From an uncultured Reyranella sp. (GTDB taxonomy: Bacteria; Pseudomonadota; Alphaproteobacteria; Reyranellales; Reyranellaceae): a DNA stretch of 64,000 nucleotides. Positions 25,255 through 34,993 of the stretch are shown piece after piece (positions within the stretch are counted from its first letter, which is position 1; each line of letters begins with the position of its first letter). The DNA lies in the NCBI RefSeq assembly GCF_945957355.1, contig NZ_CAMFKM010000002.1:62001-126000 (forward strand). Reading direction: 5' to 3'. The position numbers and the translations under genes were made by a program. The notes below the pieces were generated by a model. That model was given only the letters and a program-made list of their open reading frames with translations. It had not been told where the DNA came from and searched no databases.

Positions 25255-25662
25255 ATGAAGGCAGCCTGGGTAGCGTTGGTTGGAGTTATCTCGTCAACGG
25301 CGGCCCTCGCAGCCAACGGTATCGCCGTTACCCGTGGCACCGACTCCAATGTCTACGGCAACTGCGTGCCGAGCCTGGTCGTCGAGAACAAGTCGGGCGA
25401 GACGATCGACTATCTGCAGGTCGATGTCGTGCTTGCGTTGCGCGATGGTCGCCAGCGCACCGTCGAACTGAAATCGGCCTATCGCGAGGGAGTTCCCGCT
25501 CCGATTGCGCCAGGGGGCAGGGCGACCCTCAGCCAGCATCTCGACACCTCCCGGGCGCTCGGCGTGCCCTGCGGGGAGGTCAGCGAACGACGGGTCTCGC
25601 GCACGATTTGCGAGACAAGCCATGGCACAGTGTGTGCATCTTCTATCTCCGTGCAACCCTGA
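25255..25662 (+). CDS. Hypothetical secreted protein with four cysteines
   Basis: The 135-residue protein has a clear Sec signal peptide (MKAAWVALVGVISSTAALAA). The mature part has a strand-rich pattern and four cysteines (in GNCVPS, GVPCGE, RTICET and GTVCAS), which could form two disulfides in the periplasm. The stretch LVVENKSGETIDYLQVDVVLALRDG resembles immunoglobulin-like folds with a conserved polar turn, but no family is claimed. An AGGAGG ribosome binding site precedes the ATG. It lies between the PPSR gene and a Bug-type receptor, 11 bases before the latter, perhaps on one transcript. Confidence 0.75.
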   Translation: MKAAWVALVGVISSTAALAANGIAVTRGTDSNVYGNCVPSLVVENKSGETIDYLQVDVVLALRDGRQRTVELKSAYREGVPAPIAPGGRATLSQHLDTSRALGVPCGEVSERRVSRTICETSHGTVCASSISVQP

Positions 25663-25673
25663 GGCCGTCTTCC

Positions 25674-26654
25674 ATGCAGCTACGTCGTAGGACCGTGCTG
25701 GGCGCTGCGGGCGCCTCGCTTGTCGTCGCGCCTTCCTTCGGCCCCGCCGTAGCCCAGGACTACCCGAACAAGCCGCTGAAGATGATCGTGCCCTACCCGC
25801 CCGGCGGCGGCACGGACGGGCTCGGCCGTCTCACCGCGCAGGCCCTCTCCGAAAAGCTCGGCCAGCAGATCGTCATCCAGAATGTCGGGGGCGCCTCCGG
25901 TACCATCGGCTCCGAGATGGTCCGCCGCGCCGAACCGGACGGCTACACCATCCTGTTCAATGCCAGCCTGTTCGTGCTGGGCAAGACGGTGGTCCCTTCC
26001 TGCCCCTACGATCCGCAGACGGATTTCCGCCCCATCGCCCAGGCGGGCGAGGCGCCGCTCGTGATGCTGGCCAACAACAACGTGCCGGGCAACGACTACG
26101 CGGCGACCATGGCGGCCGTGAGAGCCGATCCCAAGAAGTTCTTCGTGGCGATCTCCTCCGGCGGATCTGCCGGCCACATCGCGACCTTGGCGTGGCTGAA
26201 GCGCATCGGCATTCCGCTCGACCAGATCCTCTACAAGGGCACGGCGCCGGCCAACACCGACCTGATGGCCGGTAGCGTCCAGTTCTTCATGGATCCCTGG
26301 ACCGCGCTGCTGCCGCTCGCCACGTCGGGCCGCGCCAAGGGCCTGTTCGTGACCTCGAAGGAGCGCACGCCGCTCGCGCCCAACATCCCGACCTCCGCCG
26401 AAGTCGGCCTCAAGGATTTCAACCTGAGTTCCTGGTACGGCGTCTGGGCGCCGAGGGACACGCCCGAGCCGATCGTGAGCAAGCTGGCCGCCGGCATGGC
26501 CGCGGTGTCGAGCGACAAGGGTTTCATCGACAAGACCACGGCTCTTGGCATCGTCCCGACCGCGCGCGGCCCGAAGGACTTCGCCGCCTTCATCAAGCAG
26601 GAAGTCGAGACCAACACCGCGCTCCTGAAGGAAGCCAACTTCAAGCCGGAGTGA
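25674..26654 (+). CDS. Tripartite tricarboxylate transporter receptor (Bug/TctC family)
   Basis: The 326-residue periplasmic binding protein has an N-terminal twin-arginine-like signal (RRRTVLGAAGASLVVAPSFGPAVAQ) and the Bug family core: YPNKPLKMIVPYPPGGGTDGLGRLTAQ near residue 30, the N2-loop region NVGGASGTIGSEMVRRAEPDGYTI, and ISSGGSAGHIATLAWLK. Bug proteins bind carboxylates or amides for TctAB transporters, but most are orphans without transporter genes, as here. The ligand is unknown. The ATG at 25674 was chosen for the signal peptide; upstream codons belong to the preceding gene's 3' end. It converges with glnD across 26 bases. Confidence 0.93.
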   Translation: MQLRRRTVLGAAGASLVVAPSFGPAVAQDYPNKPLKMIVPYPPGGGTDGLGRLTAQALSEKLGQQIVIQNVGGASGTIGSEMVRRAEPDGYTILFNASLFVLGKTVVPSCPYDPQTDFRPIAQAGEAPLVMLANNNVPGNDYAATMAAVRADPKKFFVAISSGGSAGHIATLAWLKRIGIPLDQILYKGTAPANTDLMAGSVQFFMDPWTALLPLATSGRAKGLFVTSKERTPLAPNIPTSAEVGLKDFNLSSWYGVWAPRDTPEPIVSKLAAGMAAVSSDKGFIDKTTALGIVPTARGPKDFAAFIKQEVETNTALLKEANFKPE

Positions 26655-26680
26655 CGGTCGCTGGGCGCGCGCTCCCAGCG

Positions 26681-29473
26681 CTATTCCGCCGCCTTCGCCA
26701 CCGGATCGAAGCGGGAGTCGAAGTCGCGGATGGCGGCTTCGACGGTGGTCGAGATCTGCTTCAGCTTGTCGGTGTTCACGACCTTCAGGCCGAACAGGTC
26801 CTTGACGTAGAAGACGTCGACCGCGCGCTCGCCGTAGGTCGTGACGTGGGCGGTGGCGATCTGCAGGTTGAGGCGCGTGAGTGCGCGTGTGACGACGTGC
26901 AGGAAGCCTGGCCGGTCGCGGCCGTTGACCTCGATCACGGTGAAGGCGTCGGACGCGTTGTTGTCGATCAGCACCCGCGGCTCGACGGTGAAGACGCGGT
27001 CGCGCTTGGGCCATGACGCCCGCTGGCTGTCGAGTTCGCGCTGGATGTCGAGGCGGTTGGAGAGCGAAAGCTCGACCCGGGCGGCCAGCCGCGCCAGCCG
27101 CTGCGGCCCGTCGAACGGCTTGCCCTCGAGGTCCTGGATCCAGAACGTGTCGAGCGCCATACCGTTGGCCAGGGTGAAGATCTTGGCGTCGACGATGTTG
27201 GCGCCGCTGATCGCCATGGCGCCGGCGAGGCGGGCGAACAGGCCGTGCGTGTCGAGCGTGTAGATCGTGACCTCGGTCACCGAACGCTCGTCGTCGACCC
27301 GGTGCTCGATGGCGAGCGGCTGTTTGGCCCTTTCGGCGCCACGCACCAGTTCGGCCTGCCGGACCAGCGTTTCGACGGGAAAGGACAGCCAGTAGGAAGC
27401 GTAGCCGCGCGCAAAATGCGCTTCCTTGTCGGCCTCGCTCCAGCCCGGCAGGCGCCTGGCGACCTCGGCCTGGATCTGCTTGATGCGCTCGGCGCGGCCG
27501 CCGCCCAGCGTGCCGCCAGACAGGACCTGCTCCGTCGCATTGTAGAGCTGGCGCAGCAGGGCGGCCTTCCAGTTGTTCCAGACGTTCGGGCCCACCGCGC
27601 GGATATCGCAGACCGTCAGGACCAGCAGCAGGCGCAGGCGCTCGGGCGACTGGACGAGTGCCGCAAAGGTTTCGATGGTCTTGGGGTCCATCAGGTCGCG
27701 CTGGAACGAGGTGCCCGACATGGCGAGGTGATAGCGCACGAGCCAGGCCACCGTTTCGGTCTCGGCGGCGCTGAGGCCGAGGCGAGGTCCGAGCTGCATC
27801 GCCACGTCGGCGCCCAGCACGGAATGATCGCCGCCGCGTCCCTTGGCGATGTCATGCAGCAGCACCGCGAGGTAGAGCACCGGGCGGGACACGACCTTGT
27901 GCACCACGTCGGCCGACATCGGGTGGTCTTCCTTGAGCGCACCCGATTCGATCTTCGACAGGATGCCGATGGCGCGGATCGTGTGCTCGTCGACCGTGTA
28001 CGTGTGGTACATGTCATGCTGCGTCTGCGCGACGACCCTGCCGAAATCGGGCACGAAGCGGCCGAACACGCCGGCCTCGTTGAGGCGCCGCAACGTCGTC
28101 TCCGGGTCGTGGCGCGACGTCAGCATCTCCATGAAGAGACGGTTGGCTTCCGGATCGTTGCGAAGCCTGTCGACCAGCCGGATGTTCTGCGTGATCAGCC
28201 GCAGAGTCGCGGGATGGATGTCGAGATCGTTCTCCTGCGCCACATGGAACAGGCGCAGGATCGCCACGGGATCCTTGGTGAAGGCGTCGGGCGAGGCGAC
28301 GGCCAGGCGCTCACCGTCCAGGCGGAAGCCTTCGAGCTCGCGCGGCCGCAGGCTCTGCCATAGCGCGGCGAGCTTGGGTTTGCGGCGACGGCTGTCCTCG
28401 AGAGCCGCCACGAAGATGCGCGTCAGGTCGCCCACCGTCTTGGCGTGGAGATAGTAGTGCTTGGTGAAGCGCTCGACGCCGCGGCTGCCCGGCCGGTCCT
28501 GGTAGCCCAGGCGCGCCGCGATCTCGCGCTGGAGATCGAACGACAGGCGATCGTCGGCGCGGCCGGTCAGGTAGTGGATGTGGCAGCGCACGGTGGAGAG
28601 GAAGCGTTCCGCCCGCTCGAAATGCCGCGCCTCCTCGCGCGTGAGCACGCCCTTGGCGACCAGTTCGCCCGGTTCGCTTACGCGGTAGAGATACTTGGCG
28701 ATCCAGAACAGCAGGTGCAGGTCGCGCAGCCCGCCCTTGCCTTCCTTGACGTTGGGCTCGACCACATAGCGCGAATCGCCCATGCGCTGGTGGCGCTGGT
28801 CGCGCTCCACCAGCTTGGCGTCGACGAAGTCGCGGCCGTCGCCGACGTAGAACTTCTGCGCGAAACCGCGCTGCAGCTCGTCGAACAGCGCGCGGTCGCC
28901 CCAAAGATAGCGGGCCTCCAGCAGGGCGGTGCGGATCGTCTGGTCGCGCTCGGCGTAGCGCAGGCTTTCGTCGACGGTGCGGGTCGCGTGGCCGACCTTG
29001 AGGCCCAGGTCCCACAGGAGATAGAGCATGAACTCGACGATCTGCTCGCCGCGCGGTGTCTGCTTGTAGGGACGCAGGAACAGCAGATCGATGTCGGAAA
29101 GCGGCGCCAGCTCGCCGCGGCCGTAGCCGCCGGTCGCCACCACACCCAGCCGCTCGGCGGCGCTGGGATTGGCGGCCGGATAGGCGTGCTGGTCGGCGAA
29201 GTCGAACAGGACCCGGATGATCTGGTCCATCAGGTAGGAGGTCGCGATCAGGACCGCCGGCCCGTCATTCTTGAGCGGGCCCGGCTCCTCGAAGCGGCGG
29301 CGGATTTCGGCCCGGCCCTTGGCCAGCGCATCGCGCAGCAGGGCCAGGACGGGCGGGCGCGGCGGCTCGCCGCCGTCGGGCAGGTCCTCGACCAGGTGGG
29401 CGAGGGCCTCCTCGAGGGTGCGGCGGCGCACGATGGCGCGGCGGTCCGGAATCTCGTCGTAGGGTTGGGCCAT
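26681..29473 (-). CDS. glnD: Bifunctional uridylyltransferase/uridylyl-removing enzyme
   Basis: GlnD senses glutamine and adds or removes UMP on PII proteins (GlnB/GlnK), so it sets nitrogen control. The 930-residue protein has, in order, the nucleotidyltransferase domain with GGYGRGELAPLSDIDLLFL (Ser126, Asp127, Asp129 near the metal site), a linker helical region, an HD phosphohydrolase domain (LLHDIAKGRGGDHSVLG, about residue 537) for UMP removal, and two C-terminal ACT domains (about 735-810 and 845-920) that bind glutamine. The complete architecture indicates both activities. It stands alone, convergent with the Bug receptor and divergent from a small secreted HhH gene. Confidence 0.97.
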   Translation of the reverse strand: MAQPYDEIPDRRAIVRRRTLEEALAHLVEDLPDGGEPPRPPVLALLRDALAKGRAEIRRRFEEPGPLKNDGPAVLIATSYLMDQIIRVLFDFADQHAYPAANPSAAERLGVVATGGYGRGELAPLSDIDLLFLRPYKQTPRGEQIVEFMLYLLWDLGLKVGHATRTVDESLRYAERDQTIRTALLEARYLWGDRALFDELQRGFAQKFYVGDGRDFVDAKLVERDQRHQRMGDSRYVVEPNVKEGKGGLRDLHLLFWIAKYLYRVSEPGELVAKGVLTREEARHFERAERFLSTVRCHIHYLTGRADDRLSFDLQREIAARLGYQDRPGSRGVERFTKHYYLHAKTVGDLTRIFVAALEDSRRRKPKLAALWQSLRPRELEGFRLDGERLAVASPDAFTKDPVAILRLFHVAQENDLDIHPATLRLITQNIRLVDRLRNDPEANRLFMEMLTSRHDPETTLRRLNEAGVFGRFVPDFGRVVAQTQHDMYHTYTVDEHTIRAIGILSKIESGALKEDHPMSADVVHKVVSRPVLYLAVLLHDIAKGRGGDHSVLGADVAMQLGPRLGLSAAETETVAWLVRYHLAMSGTSFQRDLMDPKTIETFAALVQSPERLRLLLVLTVCDIRAVGPNVWNNWKAALLRQLYNATEQVLSGGTLGGGRAERIKQIQAEVARRLPGWSEADKEAHFARGYASYWLSFPVETLVRQAELVRGAERAKQPLAIEHRVDDERSVTEVTIYTLDTHGLFARLAGAMAISGANIVDAKIFTLANGMALDTFWIQDLEGKPFDGPQRLARLAARVELSLSNRLDIQRELDSQRASWPKRDRVFTVEPRVLIDNNASDAFTVIEVNGRDRPGFLHVVTRALTRLNLQIATAHVTTYGERAVDVFYVKDLFGLKVVNTDKLKQISTTVEAAIRDFDSRFDPVAKAAE

Positions 29474-29588
29474 GGCGGGCGGATACTACAGGGTGCGGGT
29501 GGCCTAAAGTAGGCCCCTGAACGGCCCTTCGCTCTCCCGGCGGATGCGCGGGTCCCGGCCGCCAGCGATTTCGTGCGATACTCGCGCC

Positions 29589-29936
29589 ATGTCGTTCAAA
29601 GTCCTGCTCGCAGCTCTCGCGATCCTGTGCGGCGCTGGCCCGGTTCTGGCCCAGGGTACGCGCCCTGCCCCTCCTCCGGCGCCGTCGGCGCCCGCCTCCG
29701 GCCTGATCGACCTCAACAGCGCCAGTCGCGACGATCTCATGTCGCTCGACGGGATCGGCGAGGTGCGGGCCGACGCGATCATCCGGGCCCGGCCCTTCAA
29801 GGCGAAGACCGAGCTGGTCGAGCGGCGCCTGATCCCCGAAGCGCTGTACGAGAAGATCGCCGACAAGGTGATGGCGCGCCCCGTGCCGGCCGCTCCCGCG
29901 CCGCGTCCGGCTCAACCGGCGCCCAAGCGGACGTGA
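29589..29936 (+). CDS. Secreted helix-hairpin-helix protein (ComEA-like)
   Basis: The 115-residue product has a signal peptide (MSFKVLLAALAILCGAGPVLAQ), a proline/alanine-rich linker and a helix-hairpin-helix domain with the ComEA-type motif GLIDLNSASRDDLMSLDGIGEVRADAIIRARPF (residues about 37-70), then another Pro/Ala-rich tail. HhH domains bind DNA non-specifically; ComEA proteins bind transforming DNA outside the inner membrane. In alphaproteobacteria the role of such proteins is usually untested. Its stop overlaps the GTG start of mnmE (GTGA), so expression is coupled to a tRNA-modification gene with no obvious functional link. Confidence 0.82.
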   Translation: MSFKVLLAALAILCGAGPVLAQGTRPAPPPAPSAPASGLIDLNSASRDDLMSLDGIGEVRADAIIRARPFKAKTELVERRLIPEALYEKIADKVMARPVPAAPAPRPAQPAPKRT

Positions 29937-31276
29937 CGGACCCTACGATCTATGCGCTGGGCACGCCCACGCCCACGCGGGCCCATCCCGGCGCGCTCGC
30001 GGTCGTCCGGCTGAGCGGCCCGCGGGCAGGCGAGGCGGTGGAGCAGCTCACGCGGCGGCCCCTGCCGGAACCCCGGCGGATGGTCCTGCGCGCCCTTCGC
30101 GATCCTTCGACCGGCGAGGTCTTCGACAAGGCGCTGGTCGCCTGGTTCGCCGCGCCGAACACCGAGACCGGTGAGCCGATGGCCGAGCTGCATCTCCATG
30201 GCGGCCGCGCCGTCGTGGGGGCGGCGCTGGATGCGCTCGCCCATCTCGGATTCTGTCGCATGGCCGAGCCCGGCGAGTTCACGCGCCGCGCCTTCGAGCA
30301 CGGCAAGCTCGACCTCACCGAGGCGGAGGGCATCGCCGATCTGGTCGCGGCCGAGACGGCGGCACAGCGCCGGCAGGCACTGCAGCAGATGGACGGCGCC
30401 TTGCACCGGCTCTACGAGGACTGGCGGGCCAAGGGCCTGCGTGCGCTCGCCCATCTCGAGGCGGCCATCGACTTTCCCGACGAGGATCTGCCGGACGGGC
30501 TTGCGGACGAGGTTCGTATCGCCGTTGCGGGCCTGCAAGGCGAGATCGCCGGCCATCTGGAAGACCGCCGCGGCGAGAGGCTGCGGGACGGGCTTTCCAT
30601 CGCGATCATCGGCCCGCCCAATGCCGGCAAATCCTCGCTGCTCAATCTCGTGGCGCGCCGCGAGGCGGCGATCGTCTCGGAGACCGCCGGCACGACGCGC
30701 GACGTGATCGAGGTGCATCTCGATCTCGGCGGCTGGCCCGTGGTGCTGGCCGACACAGCGGGCCTGCGCGAGTCGGGCGATGCGATCGAGCAGGAAGGTG
30801 TTCGGCGCGCACGAGCGCGGGCGGACGCCGCCGATCTTCGCATGCTGGTGGTCGATGCTTCCGGCGACTGGCGCGCCAGCATGAAAGCGATCATCGACAC
30901 GACCGAACGCTGGGATGCGACGCGCGACATCGTGGTGGTGAACAAGACGGATCTCGTGCCGGTCGACGATCCCGGGATCGTCCCCCTGTCGACCAGGGGA
31001 GGCATTGGCCTGGCCGGATTGCTGGTGCGTCTGGAAGCCTCCGCGGAGGCTGCGATGCAGGAAGGTGCCGGGGCGCCGCCCCTCACGCGCGCGCGCCATC
31101 GCGAGGCGTTGATGGAATGCCAGGAGGCATTGGCGCGGGCGCTCCATGCGCCCGAGGTCGCGCTGGCTGCCGAAGACCTTCGCCTGGCGATGCGCGCCAT
31201 CGGCCGCATCACCGGGACGGTGCGGCTGGACGAACTCCTCGACGTGATCTTCCGCGACTTCTGCATCGGGAAGTGA
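29933..31276 (+). CDS. mnmE: tRNA uridine-5-carboxymethylaminomethyl modification GTPase MnmE
   Basis: MnmE, with MnmG, modifies the wobble uridine of some tRNAs (xm5U34). The 447-residue protein shows the N-terminal tetrahydrofolate-binding domain, a helical domain and an inserted G domain with the P-loop GPPNAGKSS (about residue 225), DTAG switch II, NKTD, and the essential C-terminal CIGK motif. The GTG at 29933 overlaps the upstream stop; conserved family similarity begins right after it (TDPTIYALGTP). mnmG is 9.6 kb downstream rather than adjacent as in some relatives. 108 non-coding bases separate it from ligD. Confidence 0.96.
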   Translation: MTDPTIYALGTPTPTRAHPGALAVVRLSGPRAGEAVEQLTRRPLPEPRRMVLRALRDPSTGEVFDKALVAWFAAPNTETGEPMAELHLHGGRAVVGAALDALAHLGFCRMAEPGEFTRRAFEHGKLDLTEAEGIADLVAAETAAQRRQALQQMDGALHRLYEDWRAKGLRALAHLEAAIDFPDEDLPDGLADEVRIAVAGLQGEIAGHLEDRRGERLRDGLSIAIIGPPNAGKSSLLNLVARREAAIVSETAGTTRDVIEVHLDLGGWPVVLADTAGLRESGDAIEQEGVRRARARADAADLRMLVVDASGDWRASMKAIIDTTERWDATRDIVVVNKTDLVPVDDPGIVPLSTRGGIGLAGLLVRLEASAEAAMQEGAGAPPLTRARHREALMECQEALARALHAPEVALAAEDLRLAMRAIGRITGTVRLDELLDVIFRDFCIGK

Positions 31277-31384
31277 AGACACCGGAACGACTCCCGGCAG
31301 GAGACGTTCAGGTCCCGGCATAGTTCGCGAAATCGAGCAGGCGTATGGTGCAGCGACCCGGTACCCACGCCCCAGTGGTGAGTC

Positions 31385-34015
31385 ATGCGGAAGGACAGTC
31401 TCGCTCCCTATCGCGCCAAGCGCGACTTCAGCCTGACGGAGGAGCCGTCGGGCAAGGCGTCCGTCCCCAAATCGAAGCAATTGCGGTTTGTGATCCAGCG
31501 CCACGACGCTACGCGGCTGCATTACGATTTCCGCCTCGAGCTCGATGGCACGTTCAAGTCGTGGGCCGTGACCAAGGGCCCCTCGCTCGATCCGACGGTC
31601 AAGCGCCTGGCGGTCGAAGTCGAGGATCACCCGCTCGACTATGGCGACTTCGAAGGCACCATTCCCGAGGGCCAGTATGGCGGTGGAACGGTCCAGCTCT
31701 GGGATCGCGGCTACTGGATTCCCGAGGGCGATCCGCATGACGGGCTGAAGCGCGGCGACCTCAAGTTCACCCTGGTGGGCGAGCGGCTGGAGGGAAGCTG
31801 GGTTCTGGTTCGCATGAAGTGGGACCGTAAGGGCGGCAAGCGCACGAACTGGCTGCTGATCAAGCATCGCGATGCCGCGGCGCACGAAGGCGACGACGAC
31901 AGGATCCTGAAGGACCCCAAGTCGATCGCCTCGGGCCGCACGTTGAAAGAGATTGCGCTGGGCACCGGCAAGGCGCCCAAGCCGTTCATGACGGGCAGGA
32001 AGCGCAGCGCCGGCGCGGTCTGGCAAAGCAACAGGAAGGATGGCGGCGACGATGCCGTGCCCCGGAAGGGCAAAGCCAGGGCGAAGAAGATCGCGGCGAT
32101 GCCGAAGTTCGTCGAGCCGCAGCTTGCCAGGCTGGTGGAGCGCGCGCCGGCGGCCGAAGGTTGGGCGCACGAGGTGAAGTTCGACGGCTATCGCCTGCAA
32201 CTTCGTGTCGAGGAGGGCGAGGCCCGCCTGCGTACGCGCAAGGGCCTCGACTGGACGGAGAAGTTCGCGGCGATCGCCAGGCAGGCGGACAAGCTGCCGG
32301 ACTGCATCCTCGACGGCGAGGCAGTGGCGCTCGACAGGCACGGTGCGCCGGACTTCGCGGCGCTGCAGGCGGCGCTGTCGGAAGGTCAATCGAAGAAGCT
32401 GATCTTCTTCGTCTTCGATCTGCTGTTCCTGGAGGGCGAGGATCTGCGTCCGCTGCCCCTCTCGGAGCGCAAGGAGCGTCTCAAGGCATTGCTCGGCGAC
32501 CTGCCGGAGAATGGCAGCCTGCGCTACGTCGATCACTTCGAGACGGCGGGCGATGCTGTTCTGCAATCGGCCTGTCGCATGCACCTGGAAGGCATCGTGT
32601 CCAAGGAGCTGGCTGCGCCCTACAAGTCGGGGCGCAACGGCAGCTGGACCAAGGCCAAGTGCCGAGCCGGGCACGAGGTGATCATCGGCGGCTGGACCAG
32701 CGAAGGCCGCCGCCTGCGCTCGCTGCTGGCGGGTGTCCATCGCGGCGACGGCAAGAGCCGCAAGCTCGTCTATGTCGGCCGCGTCGGCACCGGCTTTGGC
32801 GAGTCCGTGATGCGCTCCCTTGTCCCGAAGCTGCGGGAGGTCGAAAGCAAGACCAGCCCGTTTGCCGCCGGCGCCAGCCCGCCCAAGGAAGCGAACATGC
32901 ATTGGGCCCGGCCCGAGCTGGTGGCCGAGATCGAGTTCGCGGGCTGGACCGGCGCGGGCAACGTGCGTCAGGCTGCCTTCAAGGGACTGCGCGGCGACAA
33001 GCCGGCCGACGAGGTCGAGGCCGAGGTCGCCGCAAAGCCGGAGAAGGTCGAGATGGCGAAGCCCACGCCCCGGAAGACGCGGAAGGTCAAGGCGGCTGCC
33101 CCCGCACCTTCGGGGCCGGCGATCGTGATGGGCGTGTCGATCTCTCATCCCGACAAGCCACTGTGGCCCGACGAGAAGCCGCCGGTCACCAAGATCGAGC
33201 TGGCGCAGTACTACGAGGCGGTGGGCGATTGGATGATCGATCACATCGCGGGCCGCCCCTGCTCCATCGTGCGCACGCCCGACGGGATCGGCGGCAAGCA
33301 GCACTTCTTCCAGCGCCATGCAATGCCCGGCTCGTCACACCTTCTTTCCGAAGTGAAGGTCAGCGGCGACAAGAAGCCCTATCTGCAGATCGACCGGGTC
33401 GAGGGCCTCGCGGCGGTGGCGCAGATGGGTGCGACGGAGCTGCATCCGTGGAACTGCCAGCCCGGGAATCCCGAACTGCCCGGGCGGCTGGTCTTCGATC
33501 TCGACCCGGCCCCGGACGTGGCCTTCGACGCGGTGATCGCCGGGGCGCGCGAGATCGCCGCGCGCCTGCGCAAGCTCGGCCTGGTGCCTTTCTGCAAGAC
33601 GACGGGCGGCAAGGGCTTGCATGTCGTGGTGCCGCTGACGGACGACAGGAAGAGTCCGGACTGGGACACGGCCAAGACCTTCGCCAAGGAGATTTGCCGG
33701 AGGGTCGCCGAGGACGAGCCCGACCTCTACGTGATCAACATGGCGAAGAAGGAACGGTCCGGCCGCATCTTCCTCGACTATCTGCGCAACGACCGCACTT
33801 CGACGGCGGTCGCGCCCCTCTCGTCGCGTGCGCGTCCCGGCGCCACCGTGTCGATGCCGATCGAATGGACCCAGGTGAAGAAGGGTCTCGATCCGATGAA
33901 GTACACGGTGCGCACGGCACCGGCTTTGCTGAAGCGCAACAAGCCGTGGAAGCAATACGCGAAGTCCGCGCGTCCGCTGCGCGCCGCCATCGAGAAGCTC
34001 GTGAAGTCGGAGTAG
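31385..34015 (+). CDS. ligD: Multifunctional ATP-dependent DNA ligase LigD (phosphoesterase-ligase-polymerase)
   Basis: LigD is the core enzyme of bacterial non-homologous end joining. The 876-residue protein has three domains: a 3'-phosphoesterase (His40, His46, Asp48 in [15 protein letters not shown], and His81), an ATP-dependent ligase with nucleotidyl-acceptor Lys265 in EVKFDGYRL and an OB-fold (residues about 235-540), and an archaeo-eukaryotic primase-like polymerase (about 590-870) with the metal-binding DLD of [15 protein letters not shown] basic linker (about 540-585) joins ligase and polymerase. The order matches Pseudomonas LigD. ku starts four bases after the stop, so both are co-expressed. 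Confidence 0.97.
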   Translation: MRKDSLAPYRAKRDFSLTEEPSGKASVPKSKQLRFVIQRHDATRLHYDFRLELDGTFKSWAVTKGPSLDPTVKRLAVEVEDHPLDYGDFEGTIPEGQYGGGTVQLWDRGYWIPEGDPHDGLKRGDLKFTLVGERLEGSWVLVRMKWDRKGGKRTNWLLIKHRDAAAHEGDDDRILKDPKSIASGRTLKEIALGTGKAPKPFMTGRKRSAGAVWQSNRKDGGDDAVPRKGKARAKKIAAMPKFVEPQLARLVERAPAAEGWAHEVKFDGYRLQLRVEEGEARLRTRKGLDWTEKFAAIARQADKLPDCILDGEAVALDRHGAPDFAALQAALSEGQSKKLIFFVFDLLFLEGEDLRPLPLSERKERLKALLGDLPENGSLRYVDHFETAGDAVLQSACRMHLEGIVSKELAAPYKSGRNGSWTKAKCRAGHEVIIGGWTSEGRRLRSLLAGVHRGDGKSRKLVYVGRVGTGFGESVMRSLVPKLREVESKTSPFAAGASPPKEANMHWARPELVAEIEFAGWTGAGNVRQAAFKGLRGDKPADEVEAEVAAKPEKVEMAKPTPRKTRKVKAAAPAPSGPAIVMGVSISHPDKPLWPDEKPPVTKIELAQYYEAVGDWMIDHIAGRPCSIVRTPDGIGGKQHFFQRHAMPGSSHLLSEVKVSGDKKPYLQIDRVEGLAAVAQMGATELHPWNCQPGNPELPGRLVFDLDPAPDVAFDAVIAGAREIAARLRKLGLVPFCKTTGGKGLHVVVPLTDDRKSPDWDTAKTFAKEICRRVAEDEPDLYVINMAKKERSGRIFLDYLRNDRTSTAVAPLSSRARPGATVSMPIEWTQVKKGLDPMKYTVRTAPALLKRNKPWKQYAKSARPLRAAIEKLVKSE

Positions 34016-34019
34016 CGAC

Positions 34020-34931
34020 ATGGCCAGGAAGAAAGCAATGCGACCGACCTGGGAGGGTCATCTGCGCCTGTCGCTGGTGACTTGTCCGGTCGCGCTCTAC
34101 ACGGCGACCGAGCGTACCGCCGATATCCATTTCAACATGATCAATCCCAAGACCAACAACCGCATCCGCATGCAGACGGTGGATGCCGGCACCGGCAAGC
34201 CGGTGGATCGCGCCGATCTGGTCAGGGGCTTCGCCGTCTCGAAGAACAAGTACGTGCTGCTCGAGAAGGAAGAACTCGATGCGGTGCGGCTGGAATCGAC
34301 GCGCATCCTCGATATCGAGGAATTCGTCGACGCCGCCGGGATCGATCGCATCTACTGGGACGAGCCCTATTATCTCGCCCCGTCGGGCAAGACCGGCATC
34401 GAGGCTTTCGCGGTGATCCGCGCCGCCATGGAGAAGCGGAAGAAAGTCGCGCTGGGTCGCGTCGTCATGCACCAGCGCGAGCGCATCTGCGCGCTGGAGC
34501 CGCGCGACGCGGGCATCCTGCTCACCACCCTGCGCACGCACGACGAGATACGCGCCACGTCGGAAGTGTTCGACCGCAGCCTGCCCAGGCCGAACGCGCA
34601 GATGCTGCAGATCGCCGAGAAGATCATCGAGCAGCAGGACGCCAAGTTCGATCCGACGCGCTTCAACGATCGCTACGAGGATGCGCTGCGTGAGCTGATT
34701 GCCAAGAAGAAGAAGGGACAGCCTGTTGTCTCCGAAGCGCCGGAGCAGGACGAGGAGAAGGTCGTCGATCTCATGGAGGCGTTGAAGAAGAGCCTCAAGG
34801 GTGGTGGCGGTCCCTCGCGCGACAAGGCCGACCGCTTTCTCGAAGCGCATGGGCGAAGCAAGGCGAAGCCGAAGGCAAAAGCCAAGACGAAGACCCGCCG
34901 CAAGGCTGTGTCACGCAAACGCGCGGCCTGA
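34020..34931 (+). CDS. ku: Non-homologous end joining protein Ku
   Basis: Ku forms a homodimeric ring that threads onto DNA double-strand ends and recruits LigD. The 303-residue protein opens with RPTWEGHLRLSLVTCPVALYTAT, the family start, and carries the Ku core (residues about 8-260) including RVVMHQRERICALEPRDAGILLTTLR. The last 40 residues are an extended lysine/arginine-rich tail (KAKPKAKAKTKTRRKAVSRKR), as in many rhizobial and mycobacterial Ku proteins, where such tails affect DNA binding and sliding. It is the second gene of ligD-ku. A short palindromic repeat separates it from the convergent B12 operon. Confidence 0.97.
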   Translation: MARKKAMRPTWEGHLRLSLVTCPVALYTATERTADIHFNMINPKTNNRIRMQTVDAGTGKPVDRADLVRGFAVSKNKYVLLEKEELDAVRLESTRILDIEEFVDAAGIDRIYWDEPYYLAPSGKTGIEAFAVIRAAMEKRKKVALGRVVMHQRERICALEPRDAGILLTTLRTHDEIRATSEVFDRSLPRPNAQMLQIAEKIIEQQDAKFDPTRFNDRYEDALRELIAKKKKGQPVVSEAPEQDEEKVVDLMEALKKSLKGGGGPSRDKADRFLEAHGRSKAKPKAKAKTKTRRKAVSRKRAA

Positions 34932-34933
34932 GG

Positions 34934-34988
34934 CAGTGGCGCTCATACTCTGTCGACAACCCATGAGCGCCACTGGAGTGGCGCGCTC
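34934..34988. repeat. Palindromic repeat between convergent ku and B12 operon
   Basis: The 24-base core at 34965-34988 is identical to the right arm of the repeat at 3734-3757. It is preceded by an inverted partial copy: CAGTGGCGCTCAT at 34934-34946 is the perfect reverse complement of ATGAGCGCCACTG at 34963-34975. As at 3.7 kb, it sits between two convergent stop codons and could end both transcripts, although neither strand has a clear T tract after it. Confidence 0.8.
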
Positions 34989-34993
34989 CATGG

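Noticed and set aside
29912..33319. Open frame of about 1135 codons on the minus strand opposite mnmE and ligD
   Set aside because: Same artefact; no motif, no ribosome binding site, and two well-conserved genes occupy the other strand.
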